The notes under the pieces were generated by a model that made no database searches, was not told where the DNA came from, and saw nothing but the letters and a program-made list of their open reading frames with translations. From Pseudolabrys sp. (lineage in GTDB: Bacteria; Pseudomonadota; Alphaproteobacteria; Rhizobiales; Xanthobacteraceae): a DNA stretch of 64,000 bases. The stretch is taken from NCBI GenBank assembly GCA_026125895.1, contig JAHCKG010000005.1, positions 1 to 64,000 of the forward strand, in the 5' to 3' direction. The position numbers and the translations under genes were made by a program. Numbering within the stretch: position 1 is the first letter of the stretch; every line of letters begins with the position of its first letter. Below are positions 16,422 through 24,591 of the stretch, one piece after another.

Positions 16422-18659
16422 TTACGGCGCCAGCGCGGCGCGCACGCGCTGCGGCGACAGCGGCAATTGCCGGATCCTGGCGCCGGTGGCATGAGCGACC
16501 GCATTGGCGATGGCGGCGCCGGCCGGGCCTTGGCCGGCCTCGCCGGTGCCGAGGAAGGGTGCGCCCGGCCGGTCGATGACGTGGACGTCGAATTTGGCCG
16601 GCATCGAGGGGAAGCGCAGCATCGGATAGCCCGACCAGTCGCGGCTTTCGATGGCCCGGTCGCCCCAGGTGACCTCTTCGACGATGCTCCAAGTCATCGA
16701 CTGGATGATCGAACCTTCGATCTGGTTCCTGATGCCGTCGGGATTGACCGCCTGGCCGCTGTCGACGGCGGCGACGACGCGGCCGATGCGGATTTCACCG
16801 CTGTTGCGGTCGACGGTGACGTCGAGCGCCAGTGCGCAATAGGCGCCGAGGTTCTTGTAGCGCGCGAAGGCGAAGCCGCGCCCGGTGCCCGCCGGCATCT
16901 TGTCGTTCTTGTCCCAGCCGAATTCCCTGGCCGCGCGGGTGACGACGTCGCGGGCGCGCGGATCGTCGAGATGACGCAGCCGGAATTCCACCGGATCGGC
17001 CTGCGCCACCTGCGCCATCTCATCCATGAAGCTTTCCAGCGCGAAGACGTTGGCATAGGCGCCGAGCCCGCGCAGCGCCGACACCCGCAGCGGCATGGCC
17101 GGAATGAAACGGCTCACGACACGCGCATTCGGTAAAGTGTAGAGCGGAATGGCGTTGCGGTCGCCGCCGCCTTCCGGCTGCGGGATCGGCATCGGCGCAT
17201 CGGGCGCAAACGGGGTTTGCAGATATTGCGCGGGCAGGAGATTGCCGGCGCTACCGGGCCGCATGGTGTGGGTATTGCTCCACACTTCATAATTCCAATC
17301 GACAAGCTTGCCGGCGTCGTCGACGGCGGCTTCCGCCTTCATCACCATCACCGGTCCGTAAGGCTCCCAGCCGAACTCATCCTCCCGCATCCACTGCACG
17401 CGGATCGGCTGGCCGGGCATGGCGCGGGCAATCAGCGCGGCGTCGGCGGCGACATCGTCGGCGGCGTTGTGCCCGTAGCATCCCGAGCCTTCCACCTGGA
17501 TGCAGTGCACCTGTTGCGGCGGCAGGCCGAGCATCTGCGCCAGCGCGCCGCGCAACGGAAACACGCCCTGGGTATGGGTCCACACCGTCATCTTGCCGCC
17601 AGCGAAGAGCGCCAGCGCGCAGGACGGTCCGATCGAACCGTGCGATTGATAGGGCCGCAGATAGGTGGCCTTGAGCCGCCGCTGGCCTTGACCGCGAGTG
17701 CCCTTGTCGAGAATGACGGTATCGTTTGCCGGCAGCGCCTGAAGATAATTGTAGATGTCGGAGCGCGGCGGCAGCTTGCCGTTCTCGTCCCAGCGCGCGT
17801 GCTCCGACAGCGCGTTCATGGCGTTGATCGCCTGCCATTCGCCTCGCGCCACGACAGCGACGAAGCTGCCGTCGCGCACGACATCGACCACGCCCGGCAT
17901 GCGCAAGACCGGCGCGGTGTCGAGCGTGGTGAGTTTGGCGCCGTAGCTCGGCGGCCGCAGCACGCGGGCGTGCAGCATGCCGTCAGGCCGCATGTCCTGC
18001 ACGTACATCGGCGCGCCGGTGAGCTTGCCGGGAATGTCGATGCGCGGAACATCCTGGCCGATGACGCGGAAATTCTTCGGCTCGATGAGCGGCGATTGCG
18101 GCTGCGCCTGGCGGTGCAATTCCTGACCGGTGACGAGGTCGCCGTAGGGCACGCTCTTGCCGTCCGCCGCGACGATGGCGCCGTCGCGCGCGGACAACGT
18201 GCCGGCATCGACGCCCAGCCTGGTTGCCGCGAGTTCGATCAATATGCCGCGCACTTGCGCCGCGGCATTGAGGATCGCGGTGCCGGAGTCCTGCATGGAA
18301 TGGCTGCCGGCGGTGAAGCCTTCGTTCGGCGTGCGCTCGGTATCGGCGGTGACGAGGTTGATCGAGGCAAAATCGACCGCGAGTTCTTCCGCAGCGCATT
18401 GCATCAGCGCGGTGGCGATGCCCTGGCCGAGTTCGCACTTGCCGGTAAAAACGGTGATGCGGCCGGTGGAGTCGATACCGATCCAGGAATCCAGCATCGG
18501 CGCGATTCTGAGGCTGCCGGGCAGTTTGGCATTGCCGCCGCCGGCCAACTCGCCTTCCTGGGCAAGGCCGGCCCGCGACAGCGCGAAGCTCACGATCACG
18601 GCGCCGCCGGCGGCAAGCAGCGCCCGCCGCGTCACGTCGAGGCGAATGGGGGCGTTCAT
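16422..18659 (-). CDS. Molybdenum hydroxylase large subunit, Tat-exported (IorB-like)
   Basis: 745 residues of the aldehyde oxidase/xanthine dehydrogenase molybdopterin-binding family in the isoquinoline-1-oxidoreductase beta layout. A twin-arginine signal lies at the start (TRRALLAAGGAVIVSFALSR). Family landmarks include GKCELGQGIATALMQCAAEE, SGCYGHNAADDVAADAAL, LRGLGAYANVFALESFMDE and, near the end, GTGEAGQGPAGAAIANAV, which holds the catalytic glutamate loop (GEAGQGP). It should work in the periplasm with the 2Fe-2S subunit (overlapping start) and the triheme cytochrome upstream, passing electrons to the respiratory chain. The substrate, an aldehyde or N-heterocycle, is not predictable here. 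Confidence 0.9.
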   Translation of the reverse strand: MNAPIRLDVTRRALLAAGGAVIVSFALSRAGLAQEGELAGGGNAKLPGSLRIAPMLDSWIGIDSTGRITVFTGKCELGQGIATALMQCAAEELAVDFASINLVTADTERTPNEGFTAGSHSMQDSGTAILNAAAQVRGILIELAATRLGVDAGTLSARDGAIVAADGKSVPYGDLVTGQELHRQAQPQSPLIEPKNFRVIGQDVPRIDIPGKLTGAPMYVQDMRPDGMLHARVLRPPSYGAKLTTLDTAPVLRMPGVVDVVRDGSFVAVVARGEWQAINAMNALSEHARWDENGKLPPRSDIYNYLQALPANDTVILDKGTRGQGQRRLKATYLRPYQSHGSIGPSCALALFAGGKMTVWTHTQGVFPLRGALAQMLGLPPQQVHCIQVEGSGCYGHNAADDVAADAALIARAMPGQPIRVQWMREDEFGWEPYGPVMVMKAEAAVDDAGKLVDWNYEVWSNTHTMRPGSAGNLLPAQYLQTPFAPDAPMPIPQPEGGGDRNAIPLYTLPNARVVSRFIPAMPLRVSALRGLGAYANVFALESFMDEMAQVAQADPVEFRLRHLDDPRARDVVTRAAREFGWDKNDKMPAGTGRGFAFARYKNLGAYCALALDVTVDRNSGEIRIGRVVAAVDSGQAVNPDGIRNQIEGSIIQSMTWSIVEEVTWGDRAIESRDWSGYPMLRFPSMPAKFDVHVIDRPGAPFLGTGEAGQGPAGAAIANAVAHATGARIRQLPLSPQRVRAALAP

Positions 18660-19138
18660 GGCTTGGCTCCGAGGTCCGCCGATTTCATCTCCCGCGCGGC
18701 ACGGTCGATGGCGCGCAAAATGCGCATCTGCGTGCCGCAGCGGCAGAGATTGGTACTCATATGCTCGCGAATCTGCGCCTCGCTCGGCGACGAATTCTGC
18801 TCCAGCAATGCTTGCGCGCGCATGACCATGCCGGGAATGCAGTAGCCGCATTGCGCCGCCTGCTCCTTGACGAAGGCGGCCTGCAACGGACCGGGATGTT
18901 CAGCGGTACCGAGACCCTCGAGCGTGCGGACACGGCGGCCTTCGAGCACCGAGATCGGCGTCAGGCAGGAGAAGATCGGCGTGTGCTCGACCAGCACCGT
19001 GCAGGCGCCGCATTGGCCGAGCCCGCAGCCGAATTTGGCGGCGTTGAGCTTGATCTCGTTGCGCAGCACGTAGAGCAGCGGCGTTGCCGGGTCGGCGTCG
19101 GTGACGTGCTCTTTGCCGTTGACGATGAGGGTGGTCAT
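18656..19138 (-). CDS. 2Fe-2S subunit of molybdenum hydroxylase (IorA-like)
   Basis: 160 residues, standard for the small iron-sulfur subunit. The N-terminal plant-ferredoxin cluster uses Cys38, Cys43, Cys46 and Cys58 (FGCGLGQCGACTVLV). The helical C-terminal domain binds the second cluster with Cys97, Cys100, Cys132 and Cys134 (QCGYC, NLCRCG). Carries electrons from the molybdopterin to the cytochrome. ATG 19138 chosen as the standard family start (TTLIVNGKEH). Its stop overlaps the large-subunit start (ATGA, 18656-18659), and the cytochrome gene ends 5 bases upstream. It has no Tat signal of its own; such subunits are co-exported with the large subunit. Confidence 0.93.
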   Translation of the reverse strand: MTTLIVNGKEHVTDADPATPLLYVLRNEIKLNAAKFGCGLGQCGACTVLVEHTPIFSCLTPISVLEGRRVRTLEGLGTAEHPGPLQAAFVKEQAAQCGYCIPGMVMRAQALLEQNSSPSEAQIREHMSTNLCRCGTQMRILRAIDRAAREMKSADLGAKP

Positions 19139-19143
19139 GGCGC

Positions 19144-20472
19144 TCACGATCCTTTGCCGTTTCTGATATTCGCCAGCGTTTTCGCCGGATCGCTCCACAT
19201 CGGCTGGGTGGAGAAGTGGCCGCGGACGTAATTCACCAGCGCAACGATCTGCCGGTCGGTCAGCACGCCGTCGAAGGCCGGCATGATGCGGCCGCGCTCA
19301 TTCGTGGCAGGGTGAATGCCGCGCAGAATGACCTGAATGAGGTCGCGCGCATCGGCTTCGTTGACGGTGGAGCTCAACGACAAATCGATCGGGCGCGAGA
19401 TCGGCAATTCGCCGCCGGCGTGGTGGCAGGTGGCGCAGGCGCCGGCAAAGATCGCCGTGCCGTCATTGGCGAGGCCGGGGGCGGCGCCCGTCGTTTGCGC
19501 CGTCGTGCCGTGCGCCGGCAGCGTGCGCGCGGCGGCGAATTCGAGCGCGGCCTCGCGCTTGGCGGCAATCTCGGCGGCGGTTGCGCCGTTGAGCGAGGCG
19601 ACGTAGACGCCGAGCGCGCGCAGGTCGTCGCTGTTGGCGCGGCTGGTGCCGTCGATCACCGGCGCCATCGGGCCCGCGGCGTGGCCGTGCTCGGCGTCCC
19701 AGCCTTCGCGCAGATAGTGCGTGACGGCCTCGGCGGTCCACGGCACCGCCGCCGGCGACTTCGCGTTGAGCGCCGGCGCCAGCCAGCCTTCGGCAAACCC
19801 GCCGTCATACGCCTTGCCGCGTTGCTCGCCGGCGAGCAGGTTGCGCGGCGTGTGGCAGGCGCCGCAGTGCCCGAAACTTTCGGCCAGATACGCGCCGCGA
19901 TTCCACTCGGCGCTCTTCGAAGGATCGGGGGGATTGGGACCGGGATGCAGGAACAGGAGCTTCCATGCGGCCGCCGACAGACGAATATTGAACGGGAAAG
20001 CCAGGGCCGGTTCGCGGTTCGCTTTTTGCACCGCGTTGCGCGTCATCAGAAACGCATAGACCGCATCGAGATCGCTATCGGTGGCGTGCGTGAAGTGGTC
20101 GTACGGGAATGCGGGATAGAGATGGTTGCCGAGCCGGTCGACGCCCTCGCGCATGGCGCGGCGGAACGCCGCCGGCGACCAGGTACCGATGCCTGTGTCA
20201 CGGTCCGGCGTAATGTTGCTGCCATAGATGACGCCGAAAGGCGTCTCGACCGGATAGCCGCCGGCAAAGGAAGGCGAATTCTTCGCGGTGTGACAGACGG
20301 CGCAGGAGCCGATGGCCACGAGGTTCGCGCCCTTGGCGACGACCGCCGGATCGAATGTCGAAACGTCGCGGCTCGGCTCGGCCGGCAATTCGCCGTGCCA
20401 GGCCCATGCGAAAAAACCGCCGCCGGCGACGACGACGATGGCGAGAACGGCAATCAGAATACGACGCAGCAC
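19144..20472 (-). CDS. Membrane-anchored triheme c-type cytochrome
   Basis: 442 residues starting at GTG 20472 (GGGGGA 5 bases before). One N-terminal membrane anchor (RRILIAVLAIVVVAGGGFFA) followed by three CxxCH heme sites: CAVCH (Cys57-His61), CGACH and CATCH, spaced as in the cytochrome subunits of alcohol/aldehyde dehydrogenase complexes. It is the first gene of the operon with the 2Fe-2S and molybdopterin subunits, and so probably takes their electrons to the quinone pool or a terminal oxidase. Confidence 0.92.
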   Translation of the reverse strand: MLRRILIAVLAIVVVAGGGFFAWAWHGELPAEPSRDVSTFDPAVVAKGANLVAIGSCAVCHTAKNSPSFAGGYPVETPFGVIYGSNITPDRDTGIGTWSPAAFRRAMREGVDRLGNHLYPAFPYDHFTHATDSDLDAVYAFLMTRNAVQKANREPALAFPFNIRLSAAAWKLLFLHPGPNPPDPSKSAEWNRGAYLAESFGHCGACHTPRNLLAGEQRGKAYDGGFAEGWLAPALNAKSPAAVPWTAEAVTHYLREGWDAEHGHAAGPMAPVIDGTSRANSDDLRALGVYVASLNGATAAEIAAKREAALEFAAARTLPAHGTTAQTTGAAPGLANDGTAIFAGACATCHHAGGELPISRPIDLSLSSTVNEADARDLIQVILRGIHPATNERGRIMPAFDGVLTDRQIVALVNYVRGHFSTQPMWSDPAKTLANIRNGKGS

Positions 20473-20836
20473 GCGATCCCCCGACGATAGCTGGCCAACC
20501 CACCTGAGCGGCTTGCATCGAACCCGGCGCGAAGCCATTCCATGGCTCTGCTCCTTCGACTTGCGTCGCTCCATGGCCCTTATGGCGAACTCCGCCGGCG
20601 GACTTTTTCAATTCCGCATGACGGCCGCCGTTGGTTCTCGAAAACCGTTCGATCCGGCAAGCGAGCCTGTGCACCGGCGCTGGCCATTACAGGCGCGGAT
20701 CGCGGACGTGGTTCCAGTCAAGGCCATGCCTTTGGCACAACGCAGGAAATCACGTTTACCGACGGTTATGCCTTGACAGAGAGAATGGCGTCATCAGGCG
20801 CCAGGTCCAGGCGCGCCGGCTCTTGGGGAATTTGCC
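20473..20836. other. Gene-free stretch between divergent genes
   Basis: About 360 bases between the GTG start of the cytochrome gene and the GTG start of the membrane protein. It should hold both promoters. Long frames that cross it are antisense or out-of-frame readings of the neighbouring genes. No operator-like palindrome or hairpin stood out. Confidence 0.5.
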
Positions 20837-22297
20837 GTGGTCTATCCAGCCGCCGACGCCAGACCTGCCGCGCCTGCGAGTGCGCGCGTGCCCGCGGCGG
20901 TGGCGTGGCCGCTGGCGGTGACGGTGCTGCTCTACGTGCTGCTCCTGGCGCTCGGCACGCATTTGCTCAACGACGCCGACACCTACTGGCAGATCGCGGT
21001 CGGCGACTGGATGATCGCCAACCGCGCCGCGCCGCATGTCGATGTCTATTCGTGGACCTTCGCTGGCGAGCCGTGGATCTCCAGCCAGTGGCTGGCGCAG
21101 GTTGTCTTCGCCGCGCTTTATCACGCCGCCGGCTGGAGCGGCGTCGTCGCGGCGAGCGCCTTCGCCATCGCCAGCACTTTCGGGCTGCTGACTTATTATC
21201 TGATGCAACGCCTCGCGCTGCTGCCGTCGCTGGCGATGGCGATGGGCGGCTTCGTGCTGGCGGCGCCGCACATGCTGGCGCGGCCGCATGCGCTCGCCTT
21301 GCCGGTGATGGTGATGTGGGCGGCCGGCCTCGTGCGCGCCGCCGACGAGAGGCGCATGCCGTCCTGGTGGCTGCTGCCGCTGATCGCGCTGTGGGCCAAT
21401 CTGCACGGCGGCTTCACCTTCGGCATCTTCCTCATCGCGCCGGTCGCGCTCGAAGCATTGCTCGGCGCGGCGCCGCAGGAGCGTCTGCGCGTGCAGGCGC
21501 GCTGGGCGCTGTTCGGGCTCGCCGCGCTCGCCGCCGCCTGCGTCACGCCCTACGGCCCCGAGTCCATTCTGGTGACGCGGCGCATTCTCGGCCTCGGCCC
21601 GGCGCTGGCGCTGATCGGCGAATGGCAGCCGGAGAGCTTCGCCAGGTTCGGCGGCTTCGAGATGGTGCTGCTGGCGGCGATCGGCTTCATGCTGTATCGC
21701 CGCATCACGCTGCCGCCGGTGCGCATCCTGGTCGTGCTCGGCCTGCTGCACATGGCGCTGAGCCAGTCGCGCAACGGCGAGATGCTCGGCCTGATCGCGC
21801 CGTTGTTCGCCGCCGCGCCCTTGGCGCCGCAGCTCGGTGGCCGCGATGCCGGCAAAGGCTTTGCGCTGCCGCTGGTGGCCGCGCTCGGCACGCTGGCGCT
21901 TGCCGCAACCCTGCTGCTGCCGCGGTATCTGCGCTACGAACCGCGCGCGCTGGTGACGCCGGCCGCCGCCACCGCGGCGGTGAAGGCGTCGGGCAAGACG
22001 CATCTTTTGAATTCATACGATTTCGGCGGCTATCTGATCGCGCAGGGCGTGCGGCCCTTCATCGACGGCCGCACCGAACTCTACGGCGCCGATTTCTTCT
22101 TGCGTTATGACGCGGCGGTGAACCTCAAGAACGTCGCGGCCTTCGAGCGCCTGCTGCAGGAGCGGGCCATCGACGTCACCATGCTGGCGGCCGGCACGCC
22201 GGCGGTCGGTCTGCTCGACCGCACGCCGGGCTGGACGCGCGCCTATGCCGACGACGTCGCCGTCGTCCATGTGAGGACAGGCGGCGCGACGCGCTGA
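20837..22297 (+). CDS. Polytopic membrane protein, GT-C-like
   Basis: 486 residues with about ten membrane segments (e.g. WPLAVTVLLYVLLLALGTHL, residues ~24-43), then a periplasmic-type motif after the first helix, NDADTYWQIAVGDWMI, where paired acidic residues recall the catalytic loop of GT-C glycosyltransferases. A soluble C-terminal domain of about 120 residues follows (LLNSYDFGGYLIAQG, IDGRTELYG, LLQERAIDVTMLA). It may be a sugar transferase of the envelope, but the donor and acceptor are unknown. GTG at 20837 follows GGGGAA by about 7 bases. Confidence 0.7.
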   Translation: MVYPAADARPAAPASARVPAAVAWPLAVTVLLYVLLLALGTHLLNDADTYWQIAVGDWMIANRAAPHVDVYSWTFAGEPWISSQWLAQVVFAALYHAAGWSGVVAASAFAIASTFGLLTYYLMQRLALLPSLAMAMGGFVLAAPHMLARPHALALPVMVMWAAGLVRAADERRMPSWWLLPLIALWANLHGGFTFGIFLIAPVALEALLGAAPQERLRVQARWALFGLAALAAACVTPYGPESILVTRRILGLGPALALIGEWQPESFARFGGFEMVLLAAIGFMLYRRITLPPVRILVVLGLLHMALSQSRNGEMLGLIAPLFAAAPLAPQLGGRDAGKGFALPLVAALGTLALAATLLLPRYLRYEPRALVTPAAATAAVKASGKTHLLNSYDFGGYLIAQGVRPFIDGRTELYGADFFLRYDAAVNLKNVAAFERLLQERAIDVTMLAAGTPAVGLLDRTPGWTRAYADDVAVVHVRTGGATR

Positions 22298-22312
22298 CGC
22301 GCCGCGCGCTGC

Positions 22313-22633
22313 TCAGTAGCAGTTGTTCCGCGACACGCGGTTATAGCTGCCATCGCGATTCTTGCGCCAGCAGCGGCCCTCGTACCAGTAGTAGCGGCCG
22401 CGAGGCTCCATCTGCGAACCGATCGCCGCGCCGGCAGCGGCGCCGATTATGCCGCCGGCGACAGCGCCGCCGGCCTTGCCGGTCGCGGCGCCGCCGACGA
22501 TCGCGCCGATGCCGCCGCCGATGATCGCGCCGCCGAGTGTATTGTTCTGCGCCGCCGCCTGCCGCACGGGCACCGAAGCGAGCAACGCCGCGACGGCCAG
22601 AAAGACAGCCAAAGCGCCAACCTTGCGAATCAT
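22313..22633 (-). CDS. Exported glycine-zipper protein
   Basis: 106 residues: signal peptide MIRKVGALAVFLAVAALLAS ending RQAAAQ, then a glycine-zipper hairpin (GGAIIGGGIGAIVGGAATGK and AGGAVAGGIIGAAAGAAIGS, residues ~34-75), then a Tyr/Arg/Cys tail (YYWYEGRCWRKNRDGSYNRV). The tail resembles small surface proteins common in this order. Role unknown; the zipper suggests oligomers in the outer membrane. A lone gene convergent with the GT-C-like protein; the ends are 15 bases apart. Confidence 0.8.
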   Translation of the reverse strand: MIRKVGALAVFLAVAALLASVPVRQAAAQNNTLGGAIIGGGIGAIVGGAATGKAGGAVAGGIIGAAAGAAIGSQMEPRGRYYWYEGRCWRKNRDGSYNRVSRNNCY

Positions 22634-22761
22634 GGATTTAGCCCTCCGTCACCCCATCTGCGAAGGTTTGTAGAGCTAGTCGGGCCGCCGATCAAATAAA
22701 CATAAAAGTCCGGTCATCGCCGGTTCTCATTGACGAGGTTGGAGCTTCAACCGCCGCGGGT

Positions 22762-22792
22762 CGTGCCGGATGTCTTTCTCGCGTCCGGCACG
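22762..22792 (-). terminator. Possible terminator after DUF4403 gene
   Basis: Inverted 9-base arms 22762-22770 and 22784-22792 (CGTGCCGGA / TCCGGCACG) with a 13-base loop, 15 bases beyond the DUF4403 stop at 22808. No T-run, so weakly supported. Confidence 0.4.
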
Positions 22793-22807
22793 GAGTACCG
22801 CGCCGCC

Positions 22808-24469
22808 TCACATCCGCGGCAACTGGGTCACAGCCACCTTCGCGGTGCCTTCGGCCTCGGCGATGACGCGCAGCACGGTGGAGTCGAAGGCGATGCCGTT
22901 GAGCCGCAGCGTGTCGATCGAGGTGTTGACGGTGACGCCATTGCCGGCCTGGCGGAAGTCGGCCATCGAGGCGGCGATCTTCTTCTTGGCGTCGGCGAGG
23001 AACGGCGTCAGGTCGATCACGGCGTTGTCGGCGATCGCCTGGGTCAGATACGGCATCGCCGCGCGCGCCGCGGTGCCGAGAAGGCCGAAGGCCGCTTCCG
23101 ACTCCACCGCGAGCGAAACGTCGGTGAGCCGCAGCACCTGCGTCTGCGGGTCGAGCTTTGGCCGGCCCCAGATCGCGACATCGGCCTGCGCGCCGAAGCC
23201 GAACCAGCTCTTGCGCTCATGCGCCTTGACGCGCAGCGAGATCAGCAGCTTGTCCTCGGAGGCGGCGAGGCTCGCCTTGAGCACCTCGATCTCGACCGGC
23301 GCGTTCTTGTCCTCGGGGAAGCGGCGCCCTTTCATCTGGGCGTCGATCAGCTTGTTGAGATCCTTGAAGGCCACGTCGATCGGCAGGCCGACCACCAGCT
23401 TGCCGTTTTCCATCGGCGGGACCAGTTCAAGCGATTGCGGAAACGGGCAGGCGGGCTTGGTCGCCTGCGGCGTGATGCGCGTCTCGGCCATGACGCCGAT
23501 GGCAAGCGTCATGTTCTTGGCGTCGATCTGCGGCTGCGCCGCCGCGGCGCGCACCGGTTTCATCTCGAGGAACAGTTCGGGCAGCCCGGTGTCGCCGCCG
23601 CCGAGCGGAATGGAGCGGCACATCTTGGTCCATTGTTCGCGCGCCGACTGTTCGATCATCGGATCGTTGCGGACGCGCGCTTCGAAATTGGCGACCTGCT
23701 GATTGACCTGCTGCTCGATCAGAGGTTTGGCCTCACCCGCCATGTTGATCTTGATGCCGGCAATGTTCACCGCGGTGTCGGCGAGAGTCACCTGCGCCGA
23801 CAGATTGGGTTGCAGGCGCCAGTTGGCGGCGAAGGCGGGCTTCGAATTCACCACGACCTGGCTGCGCAGTTCGATGTTCTGGTCGAGCGTCTTGCCGGCG
23901 AGGCCCCCGACCGCCTTGTTGATGTCGTTGCCCAGCCGCGAACCGCCGAGCAGACCGCCAAGCGCGCCGGCGATGCCGCCAGCGGTGCCGCCGACGACAT
24001 TGCCGGCGACGGCGCCGAGCTGACCGGCGACATGCAGCGTGCCCGACAGCGGCGTGATCACCGAGAGTTCGCCGGGCCGGCCGTTCACCGCGATGTTGCC
24101 GCGGTTGATGTTGATGCCGAGCGTGCCGTTCTGCAAAACGCCCGACAGGCTCTGATTGGTCTGCTGGCTGAAATTGCGCGGCGCCGACGCTTCGATGGCC
24201 TTCTGGATGGCGTCGATCGAGATCGCCACGGGGGCGATAACGTAGGACTGCCGCGACAACGGCGGCAATGGCGGTAACGGCTTGAGGTTGGCGGCGACGC
24301 GGCTCGTCTGCGTCGGGGGAAAGAAGCGCTCGAGCGCCCACAAGGTGGCGACGAAGAACAGGCCGACGACGACTACCGCGACGACAATCACGCGCACGGC
24401 GCGCGAGCGGCCGAACAGCCGCAGCGGCGCGGTGATGATGTAGAAGATGGCGTCGATAAACGCACCCAT
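22808..24469 (-). CDS. DUF4403-family membrane-anchored protein
   Basis: 553 residues. One membrane anchor near the start (VRVIVVAVVVVGLFFVATLW, residues ~25-44), then a large exported domain with the two-lobed BPI-like layout of DUF4403 (PF14356): SYVIAPVAISIDAIQKAIEA near the front and LTPFLADAKKKIAASMADFR with VNTSIDTLRLNGIAFDSTVL at the end. A glycine-rich run at 150-165 (GGTAGGIAGALGGLLGGSRL) is unusual for the family and might be a linker. The function of DUF4403 is unknown; it may bind lipids. A lone minus-strand gene. Confidence 0.85.
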   Translation of the reverse strand: MGAFIDAIFYIITAPLRLFGRSRAVRVIVVAVVVVGLFFVATLWALERFFPPTQTSRVAANLKPLPPLPPLSRQSYVIAPVAISIDAIQKAIEASAPRNFSQQTNQSLSGVLQNGTLGININRGNIAVNGRPGELSVITPLSGTLHVAGQLGAVAGNVVGGTAGGIAGALGGLLGGSRLGNDINKAVGGLAGKTLDQNIELRSQVVVNSKPAFAANWRLQPNLSAQVTLADTAVNIAGIKINMAGEAKPLIEQQVNQQVANFEARVRNDPMIEQSAREQWTKMCRSIPLGGGDTGLPELFLEMKPVRAAAAQPQIDAKNMTLAIGVMAETRITPQATKPACPFPQSLELVPPMENGKLVVGLPIDVAFKDLNKLIDAQMKGRRFPEDKNAPVEIEVLKASLAASEDKLLISLRVKAHERKSWFGFGAQADVAIWGRPKLDPQTQVLRLTDVSLAVESEAAFGLLGTAARAAMPYLTQAIADNAVIDLTPFLADAKKKIAASMADFRQAGNGVTVNTSIDTLRLNGIAFDSTVLRVIAEAEGTAKVAVTQLPRM

Positions 24470-24542
24470 CGGCCGGCTCCTTCGCGATTCGGAGTTTGGC
24501 CGATGGTAGGCCGCAGCGGCAGGCTTAGCCAGATGCGGCGAA

Positions 24543-24569
24543 TCGCGCGCCGGTATGACCGGCGCGCGA
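24543..24569 (-). terminator. Hairpin terminator after tctA
   Basis: Perfect 11-base stem (24543-24553 with 24559-24569, TCGCGCGCCGG) and 5-base loop, 23 bases beyond the tctA stop. Only a short TT tail follows on the minus strand. Confidence 0.6.
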
Positions 24570-24591
24570 CATTGACGTCAGGAAGCGCCGG

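Noticed and set aside
20542-22110. 522-codon plus frame overlapping the GT-C-like gene
   Set aside because: Another phase of the same DNA; the GTG-started frame at 20837 has membrane helices and a ribosome site.
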